Shown one piece after another: positions 27,300 through 36,338 of a DNA stretch of 64,000 nt (positions within the stretch are counted from its first letter, which is position 1; each line of letters starts with the position of its first letter). This DNA is from Paenibacillus sp. FSL H8-0332 (GTDB lineage Bacteria > Bacillota > Bacilli > Paenibacillales > Paenibacillaceae): positions 1,364,001-1,428,000 of the forward strand of contig NZ_CP150145.1 in the NCBI RefSeq assembly GCF_037963835.1, read 5' to 3'. Under the pieces are notes generated by a model, which made no database searches, had not been told where the DNA came from, and saw only the letters and a program-made list of their open reading frames with translations. The position numbers were made by a program, and so were the translations under genes.

Positions 27300-28202
27300 A
27301 TGAGCATGTTCAGAGACAATGCCGTCCGGCTGGCGATCGCTCCGATTGCCTGGACGAATGATGATATGCCTGAGCTGGGGGGCGGCAATACGTTCGAGCA
27401 ATGCATCAGCGAGATGGCGCTTGCCGGATATGAGGGCAGCGAGGTGGGCAACAAGTATCCGCGTTCTCCGGAGCTTTTGCACAGGGCACTGGAGCTGCGC
27501 GGTCTGAGTATCGCCAGTGCCTGGTTCAGCGCCTTCCTGACGGTGCGTCCATATGAGGAGACGGCGGAAGCCTTCCTTGCGCACCGGGATTTCCTGCATG
27601 AGATGGGCGCCAAGGTCATTGTCGTATCCGAGCAGGGCCGGAGCATTCAGGGGCAGATGGATACGCCGCTGTTCGCGCACAAGCCGGTATTTACCGAGGC
27701 GGATTGGGCAGCGCTTGCCGCAGGTCTTAGCGGGCTGGGACGACTGGCGGCCGAGAAGGGCATGACGCTGGTCTATCACCATCACATGGGCACCGGGGTG
27801 CAGACCGCAGCGGAGATTGCCCGGCTGATGGAGCTTACTGATCCTAATGAAGTGTCGCTCCTATACGATACGGGACATTTGGCCTTCTCCGGCGAGAATC
27901 CTCTGGAGGTGCTGCGTGAGCATCTGCCGCGGATTAAGCATGTGCATCTGAAGGATATCCGGCCGGAGGTGGTCCAGCGTGTGAAGGCAGAGAACCTTAG
28001 CTTCCTGCAGGCGGTAAAAGCGGGAGCCTTCACCGTACCGGGCGATGGCTGCATCGCGTTCGGAGAGATTTTTGCCGAACTGGCTGCCTCTCCCTATACG
28101 GGATGGTTCGTTGTCGAAGCAGAGCAGGACCCGGCGCTTGCCGATCCGCTGGAATATGCGATCAAGGCGCGGCGGTATATCCGGGAAAATAGCGGTTTGT
28201 AG
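27300..28202 (+). CDS. iolE: Myo-inosose-2 dehydratase
   Basis: A 300-residue TIM-barrel protein that dehydrates scyllo-inosose to trihydroxycyclohexane-dione. The start [16 protein letters not shown] is characteristic, and metal-binding residues lie in [31 protein letters not shown] and VVEAEQDP. It is the last gene of the unit and is followed by a terminator. No iolJ aldolase, iolI isomerase or inositol transporter gene follows. Confidence 0.93.
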   Translation: MSMFRDNAVRLAIAPIAWTNDDMPELGGGNTFEQCISEMALAGYEGSEVGNKYPRSPELLHRALELRGLSIASAWFSAFLTVRPYEETAEAFLAHRDFLHEMGAKVIVVSEQGRSIQGQMDTPLFAHKPVFTEADWAALAAGLSGLGRLAAEKGMTLVYHHHMGTGVQTAAEIARLMELTDPNEVSLLYDTGHLAFSGENPLEVLREHLPRIKHVHLKDIRPEVVQRVKAENLSFLQAVKAGAFTVPGDGCIAFGEIFAELAASPYTGWFVVEAEQDPALADPLEYAIKARRYIRENSGL

Positions 28203-28245
28203 GACATCCTGGTGGCAGCCTGTATGTCTGAAGGGCAGGAATATG

Positions 28246-28284
28246 CGGGGGTGCACAGCTGCGGCTGTGCGCGCTCCGTTTTTT
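28246..28284 (+). terminator. Terminator of the iolCADE unit
   Basis: CGGGG/CTCCG and GCACAGC/GCTGTGC form a two-part stem with a TGCG loop and are followed by six T residues. Confidence 0.8.
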
Positions 28285-28316
28285 CATGAAATCATCGGTT
28301 AGAATGAATCCTGGTA

Positions 28317-29672
28317 GATGGCGTAAAGTAAGTTGTGTACCAAGATTTGGAGCCTAGTCAAGCACCAAAAAAGTAGGGTATCCTCGGGATTGCGAAACCA
28401 CCAAGGAGGAACCCTACCAATGAATATTTTACCCGAAAGTTCTCTGAATAATCTATTTGAAAAACTTGTTAAAGATTTTGTGAAAGACAACATGGAACTC
28501 TTGTTGCGCGCCGAGATCCAGGGGTTTATGGACAGTGAAGAAGCAGGTGCCAGCAATAGTCGCAACGGCTACTATACGCGAGACTTACACACGAAATACG
28601 GCCATATCGAGGACCTCCAGGTGCCCCGGGACCGCCAAAGCCTTTTCCAGACGCAGATGTTTGAGCCGTACCAGCGGCGGGACGGATGGTTAGAAGAGGC
28701 CGTCATCCAAATGTACAAATCGGGCATGGGCACGCGGGATGTGGCCCGGTTCATTGAAAGTATGTTTGGCAGCCACTACTCCCCCACCACGGTCAGCAAT
28801 ATTACAGCTACGGTGCTTGACGATATCCACCAGTGGCAGAAACGGCCACTGAGCAAACGGTACTCCGTGATCTACTTTGCGATGGGGATTGACGAGGAGG
28901 GACAGCGTCAAATTCTTGGGTTCTACGTGGGTGGCCAAGAGAGTTCAAATGGCTGGCGAGAAGTGCTCAAAGACCTGTACAACCGCGGAGCGCAGGAAGT
29001 ACTGCTGGGTGTGTTTGATGGACTACCGGGGCTGGATGCGGCTTTTAAAGAGACCTATCCTCAGGCGGATGTACAGCATTGCGTAGTGCATAAAGTGCGG
29101 GCCACGTTCCCTAAAATCCGGATGGAGCACAAAACCGATGTCATTGAAGCGTTGAAAACCGTATATACAGCACCGGATGAAGTGGTAGCCCGGGCTAACT
29201 TTGATACGGTCAAAGCCAAGTGGAACAAGCTGTATCCGAAGGAAATGAGGTCCTGGGAGGAACAGTTATCCACACTACTGACGTTCTACAAGTATCCGGA
29301 GTCGATCCGCAAAGCGATCTACACGTCGAACCCCATCGAGCGGATGAACAAGGAAATCCGCAAGCGCCTGAAACCGATGAACAGTCTGACGAACATGGAT
29401 GCAGCAGAGAAAATCGTGTACCTGGAGATGCTTGAATACAATGAACGTCATGCAGGGCGGGTCGCCCAAGGCTTTGGCATGGATGCCGTTAAAAAGAAGC
29501 TAAAAGAGCTATTCGAAACACGCTACCCCTCTTTGCCCACACCGGAAGAGGCGTAGCAGAGGAATCCAGTTTCTGGGGGTCGGGGTTCCCCCTCCCCCCA
29601 GAAACACTACATCCCAACCCGTAACCCGGGGGAGGCACTTCTACTCTCTTACACAAACTTCTTGACGCTACC
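28317..29672 (+). mobile_element. IS256-family insertion sequence, complete
   Basis: A 1356-bp element bounded by imperfect inverted repeats: GATGGCGTAAAGTAAGTTG at the left and, read inward, GGTAGCGTCAAGAAGTTTG at the right, 17 of the first 23 positions matching. The 8-bp TCCTGGTA occurs directly outside both ends (28309-28316 and 29673-29680), a target duplication of the size made by IS256-type transposases. It carries one intact transposase gene and landed in the spacer behind the iol terminator, so it breaks no visible gene. Confidence 0.9.
28420..29556 (+). CDS. IS256-family transposase
   Basis: A 378-residue Mutator/IS256-type DDE transposase. Candidate catalytic residues are the Asp in AMGIDEEGQRQILG, the Asp in GVFDGLPGLDAAF, and the Glu in SNPIERMNKEIRKR. 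QHCVVHKVR with its Cys/His pair is also a family hallmark. ATG 28420 follows AAGGAGGA; the longer frame from 28333 would include the terminal repeat region. No frameshift or internal stop is present, so the gene is probably functional. Confidence 0.93.
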   Translation: MNILPESSLNNLFEKLVKDFVKDNMELLLRAEIQGFMDSEEAGASNSRNGYYTRDLHTKYGHIEDLQVPRDRQSLFQTQMFEPYQRRDGWLEEAVIQMYKSGMGTRDVARFIESMFGSHYSPTTVSNITATVLDDIHQWQKRPLSKRYSVIYFAMGIDEEGQRQILGFYVGGQESSNGWREVLKDLYNRGAQEVLLGVFDGLPGLDAAFKETYPQADVQHCVVHKVRATFPKIRMEHKTDVIEALKTVYTAPDEVVARANFDTVKAKWNKLYPKEMRSWEEQLSTLLTFYKYPESIRKAIYTSNPIERMNKEIRKRLKPMNSLTNMDAAEKIVYLEMLEYNERHAGRVAQGFGMDAVKKKLKELFETRYPSLPTPEEA

Positions 29673-29690
29673 TCCTGGTACAACAGCAGT

Positions 29691-29765
29691 TGGAAAAACA
29701 GCACTTAATTTAATCACATTTCATTCAAAGTCCCATTATCGGTACTATTAAATGCTGTTTTTCCA
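29691..29765. repeat. Inverted repeat beside the IS element
   Basis: TGGAAAAACAGCA and TGCTGTTTTTCCA (13 bp, perfect) with an inner TTAAT/ATTAA pairing enclose about 37 bases. It lies 11 bases from the target duplication, outside the IS. It has no gene directly before it on the plus strand except through the IS. It may be a stray terminator or a remnant of a small mobile element. The remaining spacer to 30153 shows no gene. Confidence 0.6.
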
Positions 29766-30153
29766 CTTGCTTGGGGATAAACGTAAGCAATTGAATAAAT
29801 AAGATACATTTATCCACCTGTTGTGCCGGAGCCGGTTGCAGGGGTGGTGGCCGAGTGGGTTGAAGACAATGCCGGAAGCGCTAATTACTGACTGTTTGTG
29901 GAGGCAGTTACAGCCTGCACCAGCACAGGAGAATGGCGGGGAAAAGGGCCGAGGGGAGTTGACTTTATCTGGTTAGCTGGAGGGGAAGCGCATGTGCTAT
30001 AATGGCAGGAATTCAAACGGCGGTCAGTTCTGCCAGTTGCACAGTAAAAATAGGCCTGATGTTCAGGATCGCCGCAGAGCGGCTTCGAACCATATGTGTT
30101 TGAAGCGGGCGGAGGCGGCCTTGTACCCTGATGGTTGTGGAGGAGGTTGTCGA

Positions 30154-32421
30154 ATGTTCCGTTCCTGGTATCGCCGGTTGCTGCTGTCTTATTTCCCTAT
30201 ATTTTTGCTGACGGTGACGATTCTGATCTTTGCCTCCTTTGTGTTTATTAATGATATCTCCCGGACGGAAACGAAGAAGGCAGACCGCATCTCCGCCAGC
30301 TATCTCAGGGATAGTGTGGACCGGACGATCAAAGAAGCCGAGCTGTCGGTGCTGGAGGCGGTTGAGCGGAACGATGTCTACAAGCTCTATTTCAATAATC
30401 AGGGGGAGCCGGACAGAGGCACTGTCTATGCGGTTGCCCAGAGTCTGCGCAATCTGATCCAGGAATCTTCGAATATTCAGTCCGTGTATTTGTATGACCG
30501 TGAGCGTGGAAGCGTTCTAACCGATACGGGGTTGAAGGAGCTGGACGGATTCGCCGACGAGGACTGGATCAGGGCCATGACTTCGACTCCGGCAGTACCG
30601 GAAGGCTGGCAACCGGTCAGGGAATATCATACCGATATGTCCCAGCGTACAGAAATTCGTGTGCTGACTACCAATAAAGCAATGCCGCTTCCCTTCGGCT
30701 CCGGGGGGATGCTGGTCATCAATATCAAAATGAGTGCCCTGGAGCAGCTCATCGACAGCATGGTTAACCAGCAGCTCTCGTTCATGACCATTCTGGACGG
30801 CAATGGCAACACCGTGTACCAGGCCCATTCCGATACAGAAGGTGTGGCTGACGGCAAGCTGCTGAACACGCTGAAGCTGGAGAGAAACGGCTGGACGTTC
30901 GAGAGTGGAATCAAGGCGGGGAATCTGTTCAGCTGGGTCTCTGTAATTTCCTATCTCTGGGTAGCGATTGCGGTGGGAACCGTGGTCTGTGCGGTATTGT
31001 ATCTGATCTATGTAACCCGGCGCAATTATAAGCCGATCCAGGTGATTATGAACCGGATTGAGGGCCATCAGATCCGCATGATGGATCAGTCTACCGACAG
31101 GCCGGACGAGATGATGCTGATTGACGGCGTGCTGGAGGATCTGATCAACCACATGACCGATTATGATAAAAAAACCAGGGAGAACCTGCTGCTGCAGCGC
31201 AGCAAGCTGTTCACCGATCTGCTGCACAGCGAGCGGCTGGAGCAGGTGACCCAGCGGCTGGAGGAGCTGTCTCCGCTTACCGGTGCGAATGCTGCCTCAC
31301 GCTTCATCGTTGTGCTTGGGGAGATTAACCGCTACGAGCAGGTATTCGAGGACCGGTATACCCGGGGCGACCAGAATACGCTGAAGTTTGCCCTGATGAA
31401 TGTGTTCCAGGAATTGGCGCGGAACGCGGAGCTGCAGGGCTGGGCAGAATGGGTGGGAACCGAACGTGCAGCGATCCTGTTTCTGGCCACCGGCAGCGAT
31501 CAGGAGATGGAAGCCAAGATCCGGGTTTTTGCGGAGGATTGCCGCTCCTGGGTCGAGCAGAATCTGCGGATCTCGCTCAGCTTCGGCATCGGCTCCGCTG
31601 CCGCCGGGCCGGTGATGATCCGGGAGTCTTATGCGGCAGCCGAATATGTGATGCAGCACAAGCTGCTGATTCATGAGGATATCGTCTTGGCAGGCAGCGG
31701 CGCAGCGCGCCAGCCACTGCTTGAGACGTATAAATACCTGCAGATGATCGCTGAATTCGTGAAGTACTTCCGCATGTCGAGCGGCCAGTGGCGGGAGCAG
31801 CTGGAGCGGATTTTCGAGGCGTTTGAACAGGATTTCCTGAAGGACGAGGATATCCGTTCCTTAATTCAGGCTATGCTGCAGATGCTGAGCCGGGAAGTGG
31901 CGGTGATGTCCGAGCAGCTGCAGGACGAGCTGTCGGCGGAGAATGCGCAGGTCCGGCTGAAGCAGCTGGAGGAGGCCGAGGCGCTCCGTGAAGTGAAGAC
32001 GATTTTATTCGAATATGTCACCGATTTATTCCGGACCTATGTCTCTGCCAGCGAGACGAAGAGCTACCGGGCCATGGTCAATGAGATGAAGGATTATATC
32101 GAAGAGAATTTCACCAATCCCGATCTTTCATTGAAGCATCTGAGTGACCGGTTCCAGGTCTCCGGCAAATACGCCAGCTATCTGTTCAAGACCGAATTCA
32201 AAATGAAGTTCGTGGATTTCCTCACCGAGCTGCGGATGAAGGAAGCCGAGCAGCTGCTGGTGGATACGGATTGTTCCTTGCAGGATATCGCGCTTCAAGT
32301 AGGGTATGGGAATGCCATTTCGTTCGGCAGAGTCTTCAAGCGGATTGCCGGCATCACGCCGGGCGATTACCGTTCTTCCAGACGCCGCGAAGCAGCCTCC
32401 AGATTGGAGCCGCAGGACTAG
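30154..32421 (+). CDS. Membrane-bound AraC family sensor-regulator
   Basis: A 755-residue protein. Transmembrane segments at about 9-31 and 260-285 bracket an extracytoplasmic sensor region of roughly 230 residues (Cache-like). The cytoplasmic part has a coiled linker and a central domain, then an AraC helix-turn-helix domain at about 650-750 (KHLSDRFQVSGKYASYLFK and QDIALQVGYGNAISFGRVFKRI). Such one-protein sensor-activators are common in Paenibacillus beside LplA-type sugar importers, so it probably induces the transporter operon that follows. ATG 30154 is chosen for GGAGGAGG upstream; the longer frame to 29992 has no ribosome site. A terminator follows, so it is separately transcribed. Confidence 0.85.
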   Translation: MFRSWYRRLLLSYFPIFLLTVTILIFASFVFINDISRTETKKADRISASYLRDSVDRTIKEAELSVLEAVERNDVYKLYFNNQGEPDRGTVYAVAQSLRNLIQESSNIQSVYLYDRERGSVLTDTGLKELDGFADEDWIRAMTSTPAVPEGWQPVREYHTDMSQRTEIRVLTTNKAMPLPFGSGGMLVINIKMSALEQLIDSMVNQQLSFMTILDGNGNTVYQAHSDTEGVADGKLLNTLKLERNGWTFESGIKAGNLFSWVSVISYLWVAIAVGTVVCAVLYLIYVTRRNYKPIQVIMNRIEGHQIRMMDQSTDRPDEMMLIDGVLEDLINHMTDYDKKTRENLLLQRSKLFTDLLHSERLEQVTQRLEELSPLTGANAASRFIVVLGEINRYEQVFEDRYTRGDQNTLKFALMNVFQELARNAELQGWAEWVGTERAAILFLATGSDQEMEAKIRVFAEDCRSWVEQNLRISLSFGIGSAAAGPVMIRESYAAAEYVMQHKLLIHEDIVLAGSGAARQPLLETYKYLQMIAEFVKYFRMSSGQWREQLERIFEAFEQDFLKDEDIRSLIQAMLQMLSREVAVMSEQLQDELSAENAQVRLKQLEEAEALREVKTILFEYVTDLFRTYVSASETKSYRAMVNEMKDYIEENFTNPDLSLKHLSDRFQVSGKYASYLFKTEFKMKFVDFLTELRMKEAEQLLVDTDCSLQDIALQVGYGNAISFGRVFKRIAGITPGDYRSSRRREAASRLEPQD

Positions 32422-32474
32422 AGGAAGCTTCACTATGGAAGCATATGATTCATCTGCCACAACCGTGTAAGCAC

Positions 32475-32541
32475 CAGGCCGCATCTCTTTTCCGCCAACC
32501 TCTGAAAAAAGGGGGCGAATAGCGATGCGGCCTGTATTTTT
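32475..32541 (+). terminator. Terminator after the AraC sensor gene
   Basis: CAGGCCGCATC pairs perfectly with GATGCGGCCTG, with additional internal pairing of CCGCC/GGGGG, followed by TATTTTT. Confidence 0.8.
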
Positions 32542-32548
32542 GCCGATA

Positions 32549-32644
32549 TGAAAGCGGTTTATTGTACGAAAATGGTTGGTCTGATAAACCGGATGTCCGA
32601 ATTCAGGTGCTTTATCGCATCCGAAACAGGTTTATTGTCAGACC
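32549..32644 (+). promoter_or_regulatory. Structured regulatory region before the sugar importer
   Basis: GGTTTATTGT occurs at 32556 and again at 32629, with ATAAACC in opposite orientation at 32584-32590. GGTCTGATAAACC (32578-32590) and GGTTTATTGTCAGACC (32629-32644) form a long interrupted inverted repeat, with inner GGATG/CATCC. TGAAAGCGGTTTAT at 32549 resembles a cre site but has two mismatches. These may be operators for the AraC sensor protein or an mRNA leader fold. A further 168 bases before the importer start show nothing else recognisable. Confidence 0.5.
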
Positions 32645-32812
32645 GCCAAAAGTTATGGAATACTGTGGTCATCCCGGAACAACAAGCAGCCTTGAACGCT
32701 GAGGGGGGAATACAGGCTTGAACGGGACATTACTAAGAGTACGGGCACAGTGAAGCTTGGGGGTATCATGCAGTCACCATTATAGCCTGCTAAAGGCGAG
32801 GGAGATGGAACA

Positions 32813-34426
32813 ATGACAGTGAACGTAAATCAAAGAGTTCTGAAGAAGGCAATCGGCATCGGCTTGACCGCAGTAATGGGGGCTACTCTGCTTGCAGGCT
32901 GTTCCTCGGACGGTAAATCGAATTCGGCAGCCGGAGGTACAGATGCACCCGGGAAGAGCGCTGAACGCGTAACCTTGAAGGTGGAGATCTTCGACCGCGG
33001 TAAAACGCCGAAGCAGTACACCATTACCAATAACTTCGTGTCCCAGATGATTCAGAAAAATTTCGGTGATCCGAATAACATTAATGTTGAATTTGTACCG
33101 GTGCAGCGCTCAGAGGAAGTCACGAAGCTAAATGTACTGATGGCGAGTAATTCTGATGTGCCGGATATTGTCTTCACTTACGATTCCAGTGTCTTCTACC
33201 GTTACGCCCAGCAGGGCGGTCTGACGGATGTGGGTTCCTTACTGGAGGAGCACGGCCAGACGCTGAAGAAATTCATTGGTGACGAGACGATGACCTTCGG
33301 CCAGCTGGATGGCAAGCAATTCGCCATTCCGGGTAAACGGGCGATTACAGGCCGTTACGCTTCATATATCCGCCAGGACTGGCTGGATAAGCTGGGGCTG
33401 CCGGTACCGAAGAACACTGATGAGCTGTACACTACTTTGAAAGCGTTTAAAGAGAAGGACCCGGGCGGTCTGGGCAGCAAAACCATTCCGATGGGCATGT
33501 CCCTCGGCTCGGCTCAGCTGGAGACCCTGATCTACTCCTTCATCAAGCCGATCAGCGGCGACCTTACTTACAGCCAGCGTTATGAGCTGCCGCTGCATGA
33601 GGGCTTCAAGGATGCGGCACAGTTCCTCAACAAGCTCTACAATGAAGGGCTGGTCAGCAAGGACTTCAGTCTGGATGAAGACAAAGCCCAGGTATCCAAG
33701 GACATTCAGAACGGCAACATCGGCTTCTGGTCCGAGGATGTGGATAGTATGTTCTATGCTGATGGCACGCTGGATAATCTCTACAAGAATGTGCCGGGCA
33801 GCAAGGTGCTGCCTGCGGACATCCTCACCAATGCCAAGGTGGACAATAAGTATATCAAATCCCGCTATGCTTCGAACGGCATGTACATCATGATCCCTAA
33901 GAGCAGCAAGCGTGCGGTGGAAGCAGTGAAATACCTCGACTGGATGGCAACTGGAAACAATCTGATTGACATCTACAACGGCGTTGAAGGCGAGAACTAC
34001 GATATGGTGGATGGTATTCCGGTAGTTAAGGCTGATGTTTCTCAGGAATTCCAAGACCGTCTGTTCACTTCCGGGGACACCGCGATTATCTCCAACGGTA
34101 AGAACCTCGGCGATCAGGCCACCAATGAGAAAGCCTGGATTCTGGGCTTCCCTGCCAACAACCAGGAGGCGCTGAAGCAGTCGATTGATATTGCCAACAC
34201 AGATACTGTGGGTCCGATCGTCTTCGGCAAGCCGATTGAAACGGAATCGAAATACGGCACAACGCTCAGCGACAAGCTTAACGTGATCATTGTGAAGACC
34301 GCGATGGCGAAGCCGGATCAATTCGATACTATTTTCGAACAGGAAATGAAGGACTACATGTCTCTGGGCGGAGACAAGCTGAAAGCGGAGCTGGAGCAGG
34401 CGCTTACAGAGATTTCAGCCAAATAA
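32813..34426 (+). CDS. Sugar ABC transporter substrate-binding lipoprotein (LplA-like)
   Basis: A 537-residue lipoprotein. The signal peptide ends in the lipobox LLAGC with C30 as the lipidated residue, so it is held outside on the membrane. The mature part is a large solute-binding protein of the LplA type, which delivers oligosaccharides or modified sugars to the two permeases encoded next. The ligand is unknown, but the TIM-barrel isomerase and barrel-like protein downstream suggest a complex glycan. No ATPase gene is present, as usual for systems that share an MsmK-like ATPase. Confidence 0.88.
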   Translation: MTVNVNQRVLKKAIGIGLTAVMGATLLAGCSSDGKSNSAAGGTDAPGKSAERVTLKVEIFDRGKTPKQYTITNNFVSQMIQKNFGDPNNINVEFVPVQRSEEVTKLNVLMASNSDVPDIVFTYDSSVFYRYAQQGGLTDVGSLLEEHGQTLKKFIGDETMTFGQLDGKQFAIPGKRAITGRYASYIRQDWLDKLGLPVPKNTDELYTTLKAFKEKDPGGLGSKTIPMGMSLGSAQLETLIYSFIKPISGDLTYSQRYELPLHEGFKDAAQFLNKLYNEGLVSKDFSLDEDKAQVSKDIQNGNIGFWSEDVDSMFYADGTLDNLYKNVPGSKVLPADILTNAKVDNKYIKSRYASNGMYIMIPKSSKRAVEAVKYLDWMATGNNLIDIYNGVEGENYDMVDGIPVVKADVSQEFQDRLFTSGDTAIISNGKNLGDQATNEKAWILGFPANNQEALKQSIDIANTDTVGPIVFGKPIETESKYGTTLSDKLNVIIVKTAMAKPDQFDTIFEQEMKDYMSLGGDKLKAELEQALTEISAK

Positions 34427-34438
34427 ACTAAAAAAAGT

Positions 34439-34480
34439 GAAAACCGGGGGGAGCTGGCATGCTGCTCTGCCCGGTTTTTT
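34439..34480 (+). terminator. Intra-operon terminator or attenuator
   Basis: GAAAACCGGG and CCCGGTTTTTTC form the stem, with an inner AGC/GCT pair and a T-run. It lies between the binding-protein gene and the first permease gene, so partial read-through would give more binding protein than permease. Confidence 0.8.
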
Positions 34481-34500
34481 CTCCATAGGAGGAGAGGAAC

Positions 34501-35403
34501 TTGAGCAAAGCGTCTTACATTAGAAGGTACTGGCAACTATACGCGCTGCTTTCACTGCCCATTATGTATTTCCTGATTTTCCGCTACGGCCCGATGTACG
34601 GGGTGCAGATTGCCTTTAAGGATTTCAACCTGTTCCAGGGCATTAACGGCAGTGAGTGGATCGGCTTCGATGCTTTCCGCGAGGTTTTTGGCATGAAAGA
34701 GTTTTATAGCAGTTTGCGCAATACGTTTTTGTTGAATTTTCTCGATTTGGTAGTATCTTTCCCGGCCCCGATCTTTCTGGCCATTATGCTCTATGAAGTG
34801 AAGTCCGTATGGTTCAAAAAAATATCGCAGACCCTCCTCTACATTCCCCACTTTATTTCCTGGGTGATTATCGGAGGTATCGTTTATCAATTGTTCGGCA
34901 ACCAATCGGGTATGGTGAATGGTGTGCTGGAGAGTATGGGGCTGAACCCCATTCCTTTTTTGACCGAAAAAAATCCATGGCTGATTACTTACCTGTTCAC
35001 TGGTGTCTGGCAAAGTGCCGGCTGGGGGACCATCCTGTATCTGGCGGCGCTTACGGGTGTCAACCGCGAGCTGTTCGAGGCTGCTGAAGTGGATGGGGCT
35101 ACCCGATTGAAGAAGATCCGCTACATTACGCTGCCCAGTATCAAACCAACCATTATTACCCTGCTTATTCTCAACCTGGGGAAAATGGTCAGCATCGGCT
35201 TCGATCGTCCTTACATCATCGGGAATACGGCAGTGCGCGAATACTCCGATGTGCTCAGTACCTTCGTCTACCGGATTGGTCTGGAATCGGGCCAGTATAC
35301 GCTGGCGACTGTAGTTGGATTATTCCAGGCAGTAGTTGGACTGGTATTCATCCTTGGCTCCAATTATATATCGAAAAAAGTGACCGGCGACGGCATTCTA
35401 TGA
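34501..35403 (+). CDS. Sugar ABC transporter permease (LplB-like)
   Basis: A 300-residue permease with six predicted membrane segments. The EAA loop is EAAEVDGATRLKKIRYITLP (about 196-215), which contacts the ATPase. The start is TTG 34501 behind AGGAGGAGAG. It forms the channel together with the YtcP-like permease encoded 25 bases downstream. Confidence 0.88.
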   Translation: MSKASYIRRYWQLYALLSLPIMYFLIFRYGPMYGVQIAFKDFNLFQGINGSEWIGFDAFREVFGMKEFYSSLRNTFLLNFLDLVVSFPAPIFLAIMLYEVKSVWFKKISQTLLYIPHFISWVIIGGIVYQLFGNQSGMVNGVLESMGLNPIPFLTEKNPWLITYLFTGVWQSAGWGTILYLAALTGVNRELFEAAEVDGATRLKKIRYITLPSIKPTIITLLILNLGKMVSIGFDRPYIIGNTAVREYSDVLSTFVYRIGLESGQYTLATVVGLFQAVVGLVFILGSNYISKKVTGDGIL

Positions 35404-35428
35404 TTATACAGAAAGGAGGCGGAGTACG

Positions 35429-36301
35429 ATGAGTGAACGTACCTCAAACCGGATATTCGATATCGTTAACGTTACCTTAATTGCGCTGTTCGTGCTGTTC
35501 TGCCTGGCTCCGTTCATACACGTTATTGCAGTGTCCCTCAGCTCCACGCGGGCCATTACCTCCGGGGAAGTCACGATTTTCCCGATTGAGATCAACTGGA
35601 AGGCGTATGTGCAGGTCTTCACCGACAATGCGATGATCCGCTCGCTGATCTTCACCATTATCCTGACGGTGGCTACGACGGTATTATGCATGCTCTTCAC
35701 TATTGCAGCCGCTTATCCGCTGACTAAAAGCAAGCTGAAGGGCCGTACTATGTTCATGTACCTGATCATCATCACCATGTTCTTCAGCGGCGGTATTATT
35801 CCTGAATACCTGCTGATCCGTGATCTGCATATGATCGATTCCGTGTGGTCGCTGATTCTGCCCGGTCTGGTCAGCCCGTTCAACCTGATTATCCTGATCT
35901 CCTTCTTCCGCAGCATTCCGCCGAGTCTGGAGGAATCGGCCGAGATTGACGGCAGCTCACATTTCCGCACCCTGCTGAAAATCGTTCTGCCGTTATCCAT
36001 GCCGGTTATGGCTACACTCGCGCTCTTCTATGCGGTTGGACGCTGGAACGGATTCCAGGATTCCCTGATGTATATCAATAATCCCGATCTGTATCCGCTT
36101 CAGCTGAAGCTCTTCCAGATGGTTCAGAACAATATGATCACTGAGCTGACGAACCTGGAGGGGGCAGCCCGCACCAAGCTGCCGCCGGAGAGCCTCAAGG
36201 CCGCCACTGTCGTCTTCGCCACGGTACCGATTCTGGTCGTCTATCCTTGGCTGCAGAAATATTTCGTCAGCGGTGTTATGCTGGGAGCTGTGAAGGGCTA
36301 G
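35429..36301 (+). CDS. Sugar ABC transporter permease (YtcP-like)
   Basis: A 290-residue permease with six membrane segments and the EAA-type loop EESAEIDGSSHFRTLLKIVLP (about 170-190). It has the C-terminal YFVSGVMLGAVKG ending typical of the CUT1 subfamily second permease. It is encoded after AAAGGAGG and precedes two putative metabolic genes of the same operon. Confidence 0.88.
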   Translation: MSERTSNRIFDIVNVTLIALFVLFCLAPFIHVIAVSLSSTRAITSGEVTIFPIEINWKAYVQVFTDNAMIRSLIFTIILTVATTVLCMLFTIAAAYPLTKSKLKGRTMFMYLIIITMFFSGGIIPEYLLIRDLHMIDSVWSLILPGLVSPFNLIILISFFRSIPPSLEESAEIDGSSHFRTLLKIVLPLSMPVMATLALFYAVGRWNGFQDSLMYINNPDLYPLQLKLFQMVQNNMITELTNLEGAARTKLPPESLKAATVVFATVPILVVYPWLQKYFVSGVMLGAVKG

Positions 36302-36338
36302 TTCATAACACTTAAGCGTTGCGAGAGGAGACATGGTC

